Both the position numbers and the translations under genes were made by a program. A stretch of 57,211 bases of DNA, from the NCBI RefSeq assembly GCF_013839425.1, contig NZ_JACDNP010000014.1, forward strand, positions 1-57,211, given 5' to 3'. The DNA comes from Halorhabdus salina (GTDB lineage: Archaea > Halobacteriota > Halobacteria > Halobacteriales > Haloarculaceae). The notes under the pieces are model-generated. The model had not been told where the DNA came from. It did no database searches and saw only the letters and a list, made by a program, of their open reading frames with translations. Positions 37,301 to 46,658 of this stretch are shown here, in pieces (the stretch's first letter is position 1; each line of letters begins with the position of its first letter).

Positions 37301-39625
37301 ATGGCCGATAGTCTCAGGACGCTACTCGCACGGTACGGTCGTCGAATCGTCCCCGAATTCGTCCGCAAGCGGTACGCCGCACAGTTCGCGATTGCGTTTC
37401 TCGCCGTCGTGCTCGTGATCGCAGGTGTCGGTGCCCTCACCTACGTACAGGCGGGGCAAACCGTCGAATCGAGTACGACCCAGCAGTTAGAGGAAACCAG
37501 TAACCTACAGGGCCAGTCTATCGGCTCGTGGGTCCAGGAGATGCGGACGAGTACCAGATCGGTCTCTGGCGGTGACGGGCTCCAGACCGATCGAACGGCC
37601 GCCGCACACATTCTTCTCCAGGATCAGCTGCTCTCTGAAGACATCGTGAGCATGCACTACGTCAACACGAGCCAAAACCAGGTCGTCGCGAGTACTGAAC
37701 TCCCGATCGAGGGGCGGACACTCGATGAACTCTCAGCGCCCTGGACGAACGCCGAAGTGCCGGAAGGCCCTGGAGAGAACAGCCGCGTCTGGCAGTCCTC
37801 GCGATCCTATCGCTCCCCGGTTCTGAACGACCGGCCAGTTATGGCCTTTGCCAGTTCTGTCCCGCAGCGGGCAAATTCCTATCTTGTCGTCGTTAGCCGG
37901 ATCCAGCCACAGCTCGAGCGCGTCCAGGGAGAGAACACTGACCAGCGGACGACCATTGTCAACGCGGACGGCGAGACGGTACTCGATCTCGATCGAAGCG
38001 TCTCGGCCACGAGCCACGCCACACAATTCGAAACGATCCGTAACGGATCGGCCAACGGGACAACGTCGCGGATCGGATCAAGCCACGTCTTTGCCTACGC
38101 GTCGGTACCCGGGACCGACTGGGTGGCCATGACTGACATCGAGACGTCGACGGCCTTCGCCGTCCGTGACGATGTCGCTCAGTCGGTTCTGCTGTTGGTC
38201 GCACTGGCACTGGTATCTCTCGTCATCGTCGGGCTTGTCCTCGGCCAGCGGACAATCAGACCCTTGACACGGCTCCGGTCCCGGGCCGAGCAGATGGAAT
38301 CGGGTGAACTCGATGTGGACTTAGAAACCAAACGCGAAGACGAGATCGGGCGCCTATACGACAGTTTCGACGCGATGCGCAATTCCTTGCGGGAGCGCAT
38401 CACCGAGGCCGAAGAGGCACTCGACGATGCAGAGAACGCCCGGAGCGAAGCGGAAGCAGCCAAGCAAGACGCCCAAGCGGTCAGCAGGCGACTCAAACAG
38501 CGCGCCGCGGCCTACAGCGACGTCATGCGCTCCGTTGCCGAGGGCGACCTCACGCGACGGATGGATCCCGACGCCGACCAAGAGGCCATGGCCGAGATCG
38601 CACGAGAGTTCAACGCGATGATCGACCAACTCGAAGAGACAGTCGGCGGCGTGATGGCATTCGCCGAAGCGGTCGCAACGGCAAGTGAGGAAGTCGCATC
38701 CGGTGCCGGCGAGATAGAGACGACGAGCCAGACGGTCGCGACCCGCGTCCAGCAGATCTCGGACGGCGCACGCCAGCAAAACGAGACGCTACAGGAAACC
38801 GCTGGTGAGATGAACGATCTCTCGGCGAGCATCGAAGAGATTGCGTCCGCGTCCGCATCTGTCGCCGAGACGGCGAGCGACACAGCCGAACGCGGCCGGG
38901 AAGGGCGTCAGGCGGCTCAGTCCGCTATCGACGACATGGCCGAAATAGAGACACGATCGGAGACGGCCGTCGAACAGATCCTCGAGTTGCAGTCCCAGAT
39001 GGACGAAATCGGCGAGGTGGTCGATTTCATCACCGACATCGCCGAACAGACGAACCTACTCGCCCTCAACGCGAACATCGAAGCGGCCCATGCCGATGAC
39101 AGCGGCGATGGGTTCGACGTCGTTGCCAACGAAGTCAAGAACCTCGCCGAGGAGACCAGAACGTCCGCCGAACAGATCGAGACCCAGATCGAAGAACTCC
39201 AGAACGCGACCGACGAGACCGTCTCAGACATCCGGACGACGAGTGAGCAGATCAGCAACGGCGTCGAGACAGTCAGAGAGGTGTCCAACGCACTGGACGA
39301 AATCGTCGACTCCGTCGAAGACACCAACCAGGGCATTCAAGACATCAATACGACGACCGACGAACAGGCCGAATCGACACAGCGCGTCGTCAGCCGCGTC
39401 GACGAAGTCTCCGACATTAGCCAGAACGTCACTGAGGACGCCGAGCAGGTTTCGGCTGCCGCCGAGGAACAAACGGCGTCCGTCACGGAAATCGCAACCA
39501 ACGCAACCGAACTCAAAGACCGGGCAACGGAGCTGACTGCCACACTCGATGCATTCACTGTCGACGACCAGCGAAAAGCAACGACGGATCACTCCGGGTC
39601 GACAGCCGATCGCGACAAACAGTAG
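37301..39625 (+). CDS. methyl-accepting chemotaxis transducer (Htr)
   Basis: A 774-residue transducer. TM1 is near residues 27-50 ([20 protein letters not shown]) and is followed by an extracytoplasmic dCache-like sensor to about 285. TM2 is [20 protein letters not shown], then HAMP ([20 protein letters not shown]) and a second HAMP-like segment ([17 protein letters not shown]). A long coiled-coil signalling domain has the CheA/CheW hairpin tip [20 protein letters not shown] and flanking Glu/Gln methylation helices. It begins 6 nt after the BMP lipoprotein gene, so the sensor probably reads the liganded lipoprotein and drives the motility kinase. No che or arl genes are present in the window. 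Confidence 0.92.
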   Translation: MADSLRTLLARYGRRIVPEFVRKRYAAQFAIAFLAVVLVIAGVGALTYVQAGQTVESSTTQQLEETSNLQGQSIGSWVQEMRTSTRSVSGGDGLQTDRTAAAHILLQDQLLSEDIVSMHYVNTSQNQVVASTELPIEGRTLDELSAPWTNAEVPEGPGENSRVWQSSRSYRSPVLNDRPVMAFASSVPQRANSYLVVVSRIQPQLERVQGENTDQRTTIVNADGETVLDLDRSVSATSHATQFETIRNGSANGTTSRIGSSHVFAYASVPGTDWVAMTDIETSTAFAVRDDVAQSVLLLVALALVSLVIVGLVLGQRTIRPLTRLRSRAEQMESGELDVDLETKREDEIGRLYDSFDAMRNSLRERITEAEEALDDAENARSEAEAAKQDAQAVSRRLKQRAAAYSDVMRSVAEGDLTRRMDPDADQEAMAEIAREFNAMIDQLEETVGGVMAFAEAVATASEEVASGAGEIETTSQTVATRVQQISDGARQQNETLQETAGEMNDLSASIEEIASASASVAETASDTAERGREGRQAAQSAIDDMAEIETRSETAVEQILELQSQMDEIGEVVDFITDIAEQTNLLALNANIEAAHADDSGDGFDVVANEVKNLAEETRTSAEQIETQIEELQNATDETVSDIRTTSEQISNGVETVREVSNALDEIVDSVEDTNQGIQDINTTTDEQAESTQRVVSRVDEVSDISQNVTEDAEQVSAAAEEQTASVTEIATNATELKDRATELTATLDAFTVDDQRKATTDHSGSTADRDKQ

Positions 39626-39753
39626 CACCACGTCAGTGCTGCTTGGCGCCTAGGGCTGTCGGCGGTGTCAACGCGATACTCAACGGCAAACCGCGCTCGC
39701 GATTCAGTAGTCCGTCGCGTGGATTTTTATCGTCGCCGAACGCAGTTGTGTGT

Positions 39754-40047
39754 ATGCCCGAGTTCGATCTGGATCTGCAGGCCGTCGAATCTCAGCTAGA
39801 AGGCGACGAGGGCGCGGACCACCGCGTCATCCTGGACATCCTCGACGGGACGACACCCGACGAGGAGTGGGTGAGATGTATCACAAACGGGGCCATCTTG
39901 GTGTTGAACGTCGACGGAGACGTCAACGAGCAGGCCGGTGGGTTCGCCCGCGACGTTCGGGACAGTGGCGGGAGCCTGGTTCACTTCAGGGGCTTTCTGA
40001 TCGTTACCCCCCCGAGCGTAGAGATCGATACGGACCGTCTCGAATGA
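39754..40047 (+). CDS. small conserved haloarchaeal protein (DUF5779-like)
   Basis: A 97-residue acidic protein with ILDGTTPDEEWVRCITNGAI, LVLNVDGDVNEQAGGFARDV and HFRGFLIVTPPSVEIDTDRL. It resembles a short haloarchaeal family I recall as DUF5779; the function is unknown. The ATG at 39754 has a TATA box (TTTTTATC, 39724-39731) 26 nt upstream, so the 37 open codons before it are not coding. Confidence 0.7.
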   Translation: MPEFDLDLQAVESQLEGDEGADHRVILDILDGTTPDEEWVRCITNGAILVLNVDGDVNEQAGGFARDVRDSGGSLVHFRGFLIVTPPSVEIDTDRLE

Positions 40048-40153
40048 TCAGCGGTCGGGGGAAACCTGAGCGCAATTGGCCACGGTCGAAGTCGCCACCT
40101 CAAGATCATCCGACGACTGATGGTTTATGCCAGTTCGGACCGTAATCTGATGT

Positions 40154-40828
40154 ATGCCAACGAACGGGTCCGAAACCGGAACGGTTGGGCCGGTCGACCG
40201 CCGCGAGGGGGGTTCGACCTGGATCGCACATCCCGAGGAAACGATGCAGCGGGCGAGTCACGCGCTGGGCGTCGACGGCGAGGTCTGGCTCGTCGACCCG
40301 GTTGACGTCGCCGGACTGGACGACCATCTCGCCGACCTGGGCGAAGTCGCCGGCGTCGTGATCCTGCTGGATCGGCACAAACGCGACTGCGAGACGATTG
40401 CCACACGCCACGATGTCCCGGTGTTCGTGCCAGAGTGGATGGACGGCGTCGCCGGCGAGATCGACGCCGACGTCGAGCGATTTGGGACCACACTAGCCGA
40501 AACGTTTCAGGTCTATCCGATCGTCAACTCACGCTTCTGGCAGGAGGCCGCGCTGTACGACGAGGACAGCGGCACACTGGTCGTCGCGGAATCGGTTGGC
40601 ACAGTGTCGTACTTCACAACTGGCGGACGACCCCTCGGTGTCCACCCGATGCGACGCCACCGTCCGCCCCGGCGACTCAGACAGTTCGACCCCGAGCGGA
40701 TTCTCGTCGGCCACGGCCCACCAGTGACGACAGAGGCGAGTGCTGCAGTGACCGAAGCACTGGACGGCGCTCGCCGCCGCGCACCGCGGCTGTACGCTGA
40801 GTCCCTCCGAGACCTACTCTTCGGGTAG
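40154..40828 (+). CDS. degenerate MBL-fold-like haloarchaeal protein
   Basis: A 224-residue soluble protein. The sequence rhythm (STWIAHPEE, GEVWLVDPVDVAGLDDHLA, VAGVVILLDRHKRDCETIA, VPVFVPEWM, GTLVVAESVGTVSYFTTGG, RILVGHGPPV) resembles metallo-beta-lactamase-fold proteins. The metal signature HxHxDH is replaced by LDRHKRDC, so catalysis is doubtful. TTTATG at 40124-40129 is about 27 nt before the ATG. The next gene begins 3 nt after its stop, so the two form an operon of unknown function. Confidence 0.6.
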   Translation: MPTNGSETGTVGPVDRREGGSTWIAHPEETMQRASHALGVDGEVWLVDPVDVAGLDDHLADLGEVAGVVILLDRHKRDCETIATRHDVPVFVPEWMDGVAGEIDADVERFGTTLAETFQVYPIVNSRFWQEAALYDEDSGTLVVAESVGTVSYFTTGGRPLGVHPMRRHRPPRRLRQFDPERILVGHGPPVTTEASAAVTEALDGARRRAPRLYAESLRDLLFG

Positions 40829-40831
40829 CCG

Positions 40832-41257
40832 ATGGACGCGGACCCAATCTATGCGACGACAGGGCTCGTCGACGTGCTCTTAGCACGCGCTGGCGAGCAA
40901 GCACCCGATCCAACGACGATCTCGGTGTCGGTCACGCCAGCCGCCGATCTCCCGGACGTAGACCTATCCGGGGACGTGCCGGTGTTCACACACTTCTATG
41001 TACCCACTGCCGGCAACTCCGTCAACTTCGTCTTCGGCGTCGACCTTGGGACGCCGGTCGGCCAGACCCAGGGGCGGTTCGTCTCTCACCCCGAGGGCCG
41101 ACTCGAACCGGCCCAGTCCGACGACTTCCACGAGGTGCTGTTCGTCGCCGTCCCGCCCTGGGATCGAGACTCGATCGCTACGTTCGACCGGGACAGCACC
41201 CGGCGGGATCTCCAGTTACTGGACGTCGAGCCGCCCGAAGAAGTCTTCGAAGCCTGA
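40832..41257 (+). CDS. hypothetical acidic protein, operon partner of MBL-like gene
   Basis: A 141-residue acidic soluble protein beginning MDADPIYATTGLVDVLLARA, with PVFTHFYVPTAGNSVNFVFG and VDLGTPVGQTQGRFVSHPEG. I do not recognise a family or a catalytic motif. It starts 3 nt after the preceding gene and should be co-translated with it. No membrane segment or signal peptide is evident. Confidence 0.65.
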   Translation: MDADPIYATTGLVDVLLARAGEQAPDPTTISVSVTPAADLPDVDLSGDVPVFTHFYVPTAGNSVNFVFGVDLGTPVGQTQGRFVSHPEGRLEPAQSDDFHEVLFVAVPPWDRDSIATFDRDSTRRDLQLLDVEPPEEVFEA

Positions 41258-41280
41258 ACGACAGTGGGTAATGTCATCGC

Positions 41281-41490
41281 TCACTCAAGATAGCCCAGGT
41301 CCTGCAGCTGGGACGTGATTTCGTCGAACTCTGCCTCGGTGAGTTCCTCTGATTGCTGGTGCTGGATGACAATACTCCGGAGCAAAAATCGGACGAGATC
41401 ACTCGTCGATGAGAAACTCGTCCCCTCGATCGTATCCTCGACGCGGTTGGCGAGATCCTTTGGGATCGATACCGTGGTGTATTCGGTCAT
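41281..41490 (-). CDS. ribbon-helix-helix (CopG/ParD-like) protein
   Basis: A 69-residue protein with the N-terminal strand TEYTTVSIPKDLANRVEDTI and helix STSDLVRFLLRSIVI of the ribbon-helix-helix DNA-binding fold, then an acidic C-terminal helix (ELTEAEFDEITSQLQDLGYL). The ATG at 41490 gives the standard RHH start; 11 upstream codons are ignored. No toxin partner is adjacent: the neighbours are a convergent hypothetical gene and an unrelated small ORF. It is therefore more likely a stand-alone regulator than an antitoxin. Confidence 0.75.
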   Translation of the reverse strand: MTEYTTVSIPKDLANRVEDTIEGTSFSSTSDLVRFLLRSIVIQHQQSEELTEAEFDEITSQLQDLGYLE

Positions 41491-41558
41491 ACATGCCCGG
41501 TCGGTGCCACGCGAGAAAGGCATTGCGTCCGCGTGACGAGCCGAGCGATCGTGTGATG

Positions 41559-41765
41559 TTACCGATCCTGATACTCGGCTTCCGTCTCGAACATATCCGG
41601 CAGACTCGACTGTTCAGCCGGGGCAAAAACGCTCGGTGCAGACGAAGGATCGCTGTTAGGCGAGTCCGCGCCTGGCGAACGATCGTGCTCCGGGATTTCC
41701 GGCTGTTGAGTAGTTGGTGGGCGATACGCGGTCTCGGTCGGACGTCGGTTCGGATTGGAACTCAT
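41559..41765 (-). CDS. small disordered hypothetical protein
   Basis: A 68-residue Pro/Ser/Glu-rich, probably unstructured protein (MSSNPNRRPTETAYRPPTTQ..., ending SLPDMFETEAEYQDR). No family is known to me. A consensus AT-rich promoter (TATATTTATTA on the minus strand, 41876-41886) lies upstream, separated from the ATG by a short leader ORF at 41810-41848. Acidic C-terminal composition fits a haloarchaeal protein, but evidence for expression is weak. Confidence 0.4.
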   Translation of the reverse strand: MSSNPNRRPTETAYRPPTTQQPEIPEHDRSPGADSPNSDPSSAPSVFAPAEQSSLPDMFETEAEYQDR

Positions 41766-41809
41766 CGGTACGTGGTTCGCAGGTGGTCGAAAGACGATGC
41801 TGACCGGAA

Positions 41810-41848
41810 TCAGCGGAATGCTGCGCCACGTACACGGAGTTTGAACAT
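41810..41848 (-). other. 12-codon leader ORF before small disordered gene
   Basis: ATG at 41848 is about 32 nt from the TATA element at 41876-41886 and encodes MFKLRVRGAAFR before a TGA, 44 nt upstream of the next ATG at 41765. It is positioned as the first codon of a leaderless mRNA. It may be a translated leader or a chance ORF. Confidence 0.3.
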
Positions 41849-41905
41849 CGTATCTCTCCCGACGATAGCCGGGCTAATAAATATAACGATTGTAAATGAT
41901 AGACT

Positions 41906-43081
41906 TCACTCGACAAGCGAGATTGGATAGTCAGTCAGATTTTCGGCCCCGGTTTCGGTCACGACGAGGAAATCCTCGATACGGACTCCACCGACTGCGG
42001 GGTCGTACAGTCCGGGTTCGATCGTGATGACGTGGCCGGGTTCGAGTTCGTCCCCACCCGGCCCGATACTGGGTTGTTCGTGAACGGCAAGCCCCACGCC
42101 GTGGCCAGTCGTGTGAATAAATCCGGTCTCAGTACTCCCGTCACTCCGGAGCGTCGCGAATCCGGCGTCTTCGTAGATGTCACAGACGACATCGTGGACG
42201 GCTTCCCCGGTAACGCCTGGTTCGACCGCGTCGATAGCGGCCGCTCGTGCCTCGTTGGTCAGGTCGAACCACTCTTGAATCGTCTCGCTCGGCTCACCGA
42301 CCAGAAACGTCCGGGTCATGTCGGCGTGGTACTTCGTCGCCTTGTCCTGGGGAAAGATGTCGACAATGATCGGCTCGTCGGCCAGGAGTGGCCCGCTCCC
42401 GCGATCGTGGGGGTCAGCCGCGTCGGCCCCGCAGGCGACGATCGTCTCGTCGAGCGCACAGCCGTTCCGGAGTAACGTCACTTCGATTTCTTCGCGGACG
42501 CGCTCGCTCGTCAGCACGTCGCCGTCGTGAATGAGTCGTCTCTCGCTGTCCACTGATGCCCCGCGGATCAGTTCTTCCGCCGCCGCCATCGCACGCTCGT
42601 TGGCCCGCTGGGCGGTCCGGACGTGTTCGATCTCTGTCTCGGTCTTCGTCGCCCGGACAGACTCGATTACGTCGTCGTAATCGACTGAGACAGTGACGCC
42701 CTGCTCTCGGAGGCCGTCAGCAGCCCCGGTCGGGAACCGCGGCGGGACGACGAGGTGCTCGACGTCGTGGGCAGCGAGAAACGCGGCGCGGACGCGATCT
42801 GTGGCTTCGCGCCGATCGAACTCCTCGCGCAATCGATCGTAGTCGTAATCGACGTATCGCTCGACGCTTTCGGCATCCGATTCCCGCTTGGCTCGCCCGA
42901 ATTCGAGGCTTCGGGGGAAGAAGAGATGCACGTCCCCGGCGTACAGCGTCAGGAATGGGTCGGGGGCGTCGAATCCCGAGAGATACTGCTGGTTCGGATC
43001 GGTGCCGTCGGCGTCTAGCAGGTAGCCGTCAGCCTCCAACTCGCCGAGTCGTTCGTCCAGTTGTGAGAAATCCGTGTCCAT
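41906..43081 (-). CDS. M24 family metallopeptidase (Xaa-Pro aminopeptidase type)
   Basis: A 391-residue creatinase-fold peptidase. The N-terminal domain ([35 protein letters not shown]) precedes a pita-bread catalytic domain. Dinuclear metal ligands are in [20 protein letters not shown] (two Asp), [16 protein letters not shown] (His), [11 protein letters not shown] (Glu) and [13 protein letters not shown] (Glu). It removes N-terminal residues before proline, probably for peptide turnover in the cytosol. The ATG at 43081 gives the canonical start; 35 upstream codons overlap the TetR gene's 3' end and are excluded. The TetR gene ends 31 nt upstream, so it may be the last gene of that transcript. 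Confidence 0.88.
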   Translation of the reverse strand: MDTDFSQLDERLGELEADGYLLDADGTDPNQQYLSGFDAPDPFLTLYAGDVHLFFPRSLEFGRAKRESDAESVERYVDYDYDRLREEFDRREATDRVRAAFLAAHDVEHLVVPPRFPTGAADGLREQGVTVSVDYDDVIESVRATKTETEIEHVRTAQRANERAMAAAEELIRGASVDSERRLIHDGDVLTSERVREEIEVTLLRNGCALDETIVACGADAADPHDRGSGPLLADEPIIVDIFPQDKATKYHADMTRTFLVGEPSETIQEWFDLTNEARAAAIDAVEPGVTGEAVHDVVCDIYEDAGFATLRSDGSTETGFIHTTGHGVGLAVHEQPSIGPGGDELEPGHVITIEPGLYDPAVGGVRIEDFLVVTETGAENLTDYPISLVE

Positions 43082-43112
43082 GCGCTTTGATCGACCCGCC
43101 GCGGCCAAAGGG

Positions 43113-43721
43113 TTATCGACCGTCGGCCAGCAGCCGCGTTTCGACGTACGCCTCGGCCTCCGCCCGCAACGTCGAGTGGTCGACATCGGCCGTGGACTGC
43201 TGGGTCATTACCCCGGTAATCGTCGCGTGGAGCATCGTCGCCACGGCCTCGGGATCGACGTCACGAAACGTGCCGTCCTCGACACCCTCACGGACGATCG
43301 CAGCGAGTCGATCCCGGAAGAAGGCGTCGTGTTCGCTGAAGTGTTCCCGGTAGGCCGGATCGGTCGTCGCCTGGGCTCGCAGCCCGACCATCGCCTGCCG
43401 GAACGCCGCTGCCTCGGGGTCGTCGTCGGGTGAGAACACGCGATCGAAGATTACCCCCAGTCGCTCGGCGGGACCCAGGTCGCCCTCGATACCGAGGTCT
43501 GCCTCAGCATCTTCGAGCAGATAGGATAGAAAGTCACGCAGGAGTTCGTCCTTGCCATCGTAGTGATGGTAGATCAACGACGTACTCTTTGGGAAGTGTT
43601 CGCCGATACGTTCGATCGTCAGGTCCGCATAGCCGTGTTCGCGCAAGGCCCCGTACGTGGCTTTCAAAATCCCGATGCGCGTCTCCGCTGGCTCGTCCGG
43701 AAAGAGATGATGGGACGACAT
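43113..43721 (-). CDS. TetR/AcrR family transcriptional regulator
   Basis: A 202-residue repressor. The N-terminal TetR helix-turn-helix is ILKATYGALREHGYADLTIE followed by RIGEHFPKSTSLIYHHYDGK. The C-terminal part is an all-helical ligand domain (FRQAMVGLRAQATTDPAYREHFS, AAIVREGVEDGTFRDVDPEA). It follows the SDR gene by 4 nt, so the two are co-transcribed from a promoter that overlaps a perfect palindrome at 44639-44654. It probably represses both its own operon and the divergent ABC exporter through that site. Confidence 0.9.
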   Translation of the reverse strand: MSSHHLFPDEPAETRIGILKATYGALREHGYADLTIERIGEHFPKSTSLIYHHYDGKDELLRDFLSYLLEDAEADLGIEGDLGPAERLGVIFDRVFSPDDDPEAAAFRQAMVGLRAQATTDPAYREHFSEHDAFFRDRLAAIVREGVEDGTFRDVDPEAVATMLHATITGVMTQQSTADVDHSTLRAEAEAYVETRLLADGR

Positions 43722-43725
43722 TCCG

Positions 43726-44604
43726 TTAGCTCACCCGTGCCCCTGTAGCCTCGAAGGCGTCACGGTTCGCCCCGGCCCAGGGGGCAAGCGCCGTGGGTGG
43801 GCGACCGAGAACCCGTTCTGCGTCAACGGAAACTCGCTCGGCCAAACCGAGGCGTGCAGTCGTGTACAGTCCGACCATGACGACGGTCAATCCCCAGGGC
43901 CGTCCGATCCGGGAGTGACGGACGAATTCGAGCAGCGACGGCTCAGTGTACTGCACGTCGTGATCGAGGACCGTCCCCAACGTCGCAGCGACCTCGTGGT
44001 AGGTCAGCGCTGCGGGGCCTGTGAGGTCGTAGGCTCGATTCCGATGGCCCGAGGCGGTCAGCACCCGCGTGCCGACCGCGGCGACGTCATCGGCAGCCAC
44101 GAAACTCGTCGCGCCATCACCCGCAGGGACGACAAGTTCCCCGCGCTCGACGATTTCCTGACCGTGTGTCTCGACAAGATTCTCCATGAAAAACGACGCG
44201 CGCAGGAACGTCCAGTCGAGCGAACTGCCCTGGAGGTGTTTCTCAATGCGGCGGTGTGGCAACAGCGGGATGTTCTCCGCGCCGAGAACCGATAGCACGA
44301 CGACGTGCTCGACACCCACCCGCCCGGCAGCGTCGATCGCGGGCAGAATCGACTCGCCCACGCGACTGATCGCCGGCGGCCGGACGAGGAAGAGACGATC
44401 GACGCCCTCGAACGCGGGCCCCCACGTTTCTGGACGCTCGAAGTCGAACGCGACTGTCTCGTCAGCAGCCGATACGGACGTCTCGTCCGGATCACGCGTG
44501 GCTGCCCGAACCGTCCCCGCCCAGTCAGCGAGGGCCCCGACGACGCGTGAGCCGACGGTCCCCGTCGCCCCGGTGACGAGTACCCGGTTGTCGTCGCTAT
44601 CCAT
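43726..44604 (-). CDS. NmrA-like NAD(P)-binding SDR
   Basis: A 292-residue atypical short-chain dehydrogenase. Its Rossmann N-terminus is RVLVTGATGTVGSRVVGALA, with GVDRLFLVRPP, VGVEHVVVLSVLGAEN, SLDWTFLRASFFMENLVET and FVAADDVAAVGTRVL, as in NmrA/QOR2-like NAD(P)H-binding proteins. No Tyr-x-x-x-Lys catalytic pair is obvious, so it may sense redox cofactor or reduce a quinone-like substrate. The start at 44604 was chosen because the longer frame from 44658 runs through the operator. It is first in an operon with the TetR regulator. Confidence 0.85.
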   Translation of the reverse strand: MDSDDNRVLVTGATGTVGSRVVGALADWAGTVRAATRDPDETSVSAADETVAFDFERPETWGPAFEGVDRLFLVRPPAISRVGESILPAIDAAGRVGVEHVVVLSVLGAENIPLLPHRRIEKHLQGSSLDWTFLRASFFMENLVETHGQEIVERGELVVPAGDGATSFVAADDVAAVGTRVLTASGHRNRAYDLTGPAALTYHEVAATLGTVLDHDVQYTEPSLLEFVRHSRIGRPWGLTVVMVGLYTTARLGLAERVSVDAERVLGRPPTALAPWAGANRDAFEATGARVS

Positions 44605-44638
44605 ACGATCAGTGAGGGGCCGAAGAACCAAAACGGTG

Positions 44639-44654
44639 TTGAATAAATATTCAA
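44639..44654. promoter_or_regulatory. perfect palindromic operator with divergent TATA
   Basis: TTGAATA-AA-TATTCAA is a perfect 7-bp inverted repeat lying midway between the SDR-TetR operon and the ABC exporter operon. Its AT-rich centre (AATAAATATT) can act as TATA box in both directions: about 27 nt from a GTG at 44674 on the plus strand and about 27 nt from the expected SDR transcription start. Binding by the local TetR protein would shut off both promoters. The binding partner is inferred. Confidence 0.65.
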
Positions 44655-44694
44655 TCAATCCATTTTTCCCTGCGTGGCTCCGACAGTCGGGGCG

Positions 44695-45771
44695 ATGAGT
44701 ACGAACAGCGACGACGACCGGAACAGGCCGGTTGACACCGATCGCCGCCGCGCGATCGAAGCCGAGGGTCTCGAACTCACGTACGCCGACGGGACGGAAG
44801 CGGTCTCGGGCGTGTCCCTCGCCGTCCCCGAGGGGGAGTTCTTTGGCTTTCTCGGCCCCAACGGCGCGGGGAAGACGACGACGATCAAGGTCCTGGCGAC
44901 GCTGCTGGCCCCGACTGCCGGGTCAGTGCACGTCAACGGGTTCGACGTCGAGGGTGAGGCCCAGAAGATCCGTGAGTCGATCGGGTACATGGCCCAGGAG
45001 ACCAGCGTCATCAACGAGATGACCGCCCGGGAGAACCTCCGATTCGCCTGTGACGCCTACGGCGTACCGAGTGCCGATCGAGGCGACCGCATCGAAGAGT
45101 TGCTCGATCTCGTCGATCTGGCTGCCGTTGCCGATAAGCAAGCCCAGGATTTCTCAGGTGGTATGAAAAAGCGCTTAGACGCCGCGATGGCACTGGTTCA
45201 TCGGCCGCCGCTGGTGTTTCTGGACGAGCCAACGACCGGGCTCGATCCGAAAGCGCGCAACCGACTCTGGGACTACTTCGAGGAGATCAACGACCGCGGG
45301 ACGACCATCTTCCTGACGACCCAATATCTGGAGGAGGCCGATCACCTCTGTGATCGACTCTCGGTCATTCTCGACGGCGAAATCGTCGCCGACGGCTCGC
45401 CCGAGACACTCAAACGAGAGGTGGGCGGCGAAATTCTGGACGTCGAACTCGACGATGGGACCGAAGCCCGCGAACGGGCCGCCGAAATCGTTCGCTCGGA
45501 CGGCCTGTTCGGCGATGACCCAATCGTTGAGCTCACCGACGACGGCATCTCCATAACCTCTCGGGAGGCCCGAAAGCGTGGCCCGGACCTACTCGTCGCG
45601 CTCCGGGATGCGGAAATCACCGTCACCGGGTTCAACGTCCGTTCGCCGACGCTTGACGACGTTTTCCTCGCGATTACCGGTGAACACGTCGACGCCGACG
45701 CCAGCTCGGACGAAGAGCGCGTCGAGACAGCCGCTGATCCGTCGACAGCCGCCGATGGAGGGAACCCATGA
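44695..45771 (+). CDS. ABC transporter ATP-binding protein (DrrA-like)
   Basis: A 358-residue ATPase of drug-exporter type. It has Walker A GPNGAGKTTTIKVL, signature DFSGGMKKRLDAAMAL, Walker B LVFLDEPTTGLDPKAR, an H-switch variant in FLTTQYLEEADHLCDRLSVI (Gln-Tyr in place of the usual His, as in DrrA), and a C-terminal domain ending SPTLDDVFLAITGEHVD. That C-terminal motif is typical of daunorubicin-resistance ATPases. A GTG at 44674 is at leaderless spacing from the palindromic promoter and may be the real start (seven extra residues). The stop overlaps the permease start by 4 nt. Confidence 0.9.
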   Translation: MSTNSDDDRNRPVDTDRRRAIEAEGLELTYADGTEAVSGVSLAVPEGEFFGFLGPNGAGKTTTIKVLATLLAPTAGSVHVNGFDVEGEAQKIRESIGYMAQETSVINEMTARENLRFACDAYGVPSADRGDRIEELLDLVDLAAVADKQAQDFSGGMKKRLDAAMALVHRPPLVFLDEPTTGLDPKARNRLWDYFEEINDRGTTIFLTTQYLEEADHLCDRLSVILDGEIVADGSPETLKREVGGEILDVELDDGTEARERAAEIVRSDGLFGDDPIVELTDDGISITSREARKRGPDLLVALRDAEITVTGFNVRSPTLDDVFLAITGEHVDADASSDEERVETAADPSTAADGGNP

Positions 45772-46628
45772 GCACAGATACGGTCGACGACAGGGACGTT
45801 GTCCGGACGTCGAATACGTTCCTGCGGGACATCTGGACGAACTTCATGCGCTGGAACATCAACGCGATTCGGAATCCATTCGTGGTGGTGTCCTCGCTCG
45901 TCCAGCCGATTATCTTCCTCGTCCTGTTCACGCAGATATTCGGGAACGTCGTCACTGGGACGCTCCCAGGTGGGATCAGCTACGAGTCCTATCTCGTACC
46001 CGCGATTGCCGTCCAGATCGCGCTGATCGTCGCCTCCTCCTCGGGAATCGGGCTCGTCGACGACATCGAGAGCGGCGTCTTCCAGAAGACGCTGGTCACG
46101 CCGATGAACCGGGTCGCGATCTTCCTCGGCAAGACGCTCTCGGAACTGATCCGAATCGTCATCCAGGTCGTCATCATCCTGGTGCTTGGCGTTATCCTCG
46201 GGGCAGACGTCGCCACTGGCCTGCCCGGTGCGCTGGCGATCATCGGTATCGCAATCCTGTTCGCGCTGTGGTTCCTGGCCTTTTCGAACGTCATCGCGCT
46301 CATCACGCGCGATCAGGAGTCGACGATCATCGCCGCCAACATGGTCCAGTTGCCGCTGTTGTTCGTCTCCAGTGCCTTCCTCCCGGTGAGTTCGATGCCC
46401 GGGTGGGTCCAAACGGTCGCGACGTACAACCCGATCACGTATGGCGTCGACGCTGCGCGGGCACTCATGCTCGATGCCGACGTCATGGAAGTCCTCGATA
46501 TCACTGCGTTCGGTGGGATCTGGAACACGCTCGTCCCCTCACTGGCGGTGCTCATCGTCCTCGACGTGATCCTGGGGGCGATTGCTGTCTACATGATCAA
46601 TCGCGCCTCCAGTGCGAGCGTCCAGTGA
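45768..46628 (+). CDS. ABC-2 permease (DrrB-like)
   Basis: A 286-residue membrane protein with six hydrophobic segments. It carries the ABC-2 signature region ESGVFQKTLVTPMNRVAIFLGKTLSELIRIV, where it docks the ATPase, and the C-terminal YNPITYGVDAARALML common to DrrB/NodJ-like permeases. Together with the ATPase it forms a lipophilic drug or lipid exporter. It lies in an operon with the ATPase and is probably under TetR control from the shared palindrome. The cargo is unknown. Confidence 0.9.
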   Translation: MSTDTVDDRDVVRTSNTFLRDIWTNFMRWNINAIRNPFVVVSSLVQPIIFLVLFTQIFGNVVTGTLPGGISYESYLVPAIAVQIALIVASSSGIGLVDDIESGVFQKTLVTPMNRVAIFLGKTLSELIRIVIQVVIILVLGVILGADVATGLPGALAIIGIAILFALWFLAFSNVIALITRDQESTIIAANMVQLPLLFVSSAFLPVSSMPGWVQTVATYNPITYGVDAARALMLDADVMEVLDITAFGGIWNTLVPSLAVLIVLDVILGAIAVYMINRASSASVQ

Positions 46629-46658
46629 TCGACGCTTACGATCGACGTCACGCAGCGT

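Noticed and set aside
44605-44658. N-terminal extension of the NmrA-like SDR
   Set aside because: It would translate the palindromic promoter; the Rossmann motif expects the start at 44604.
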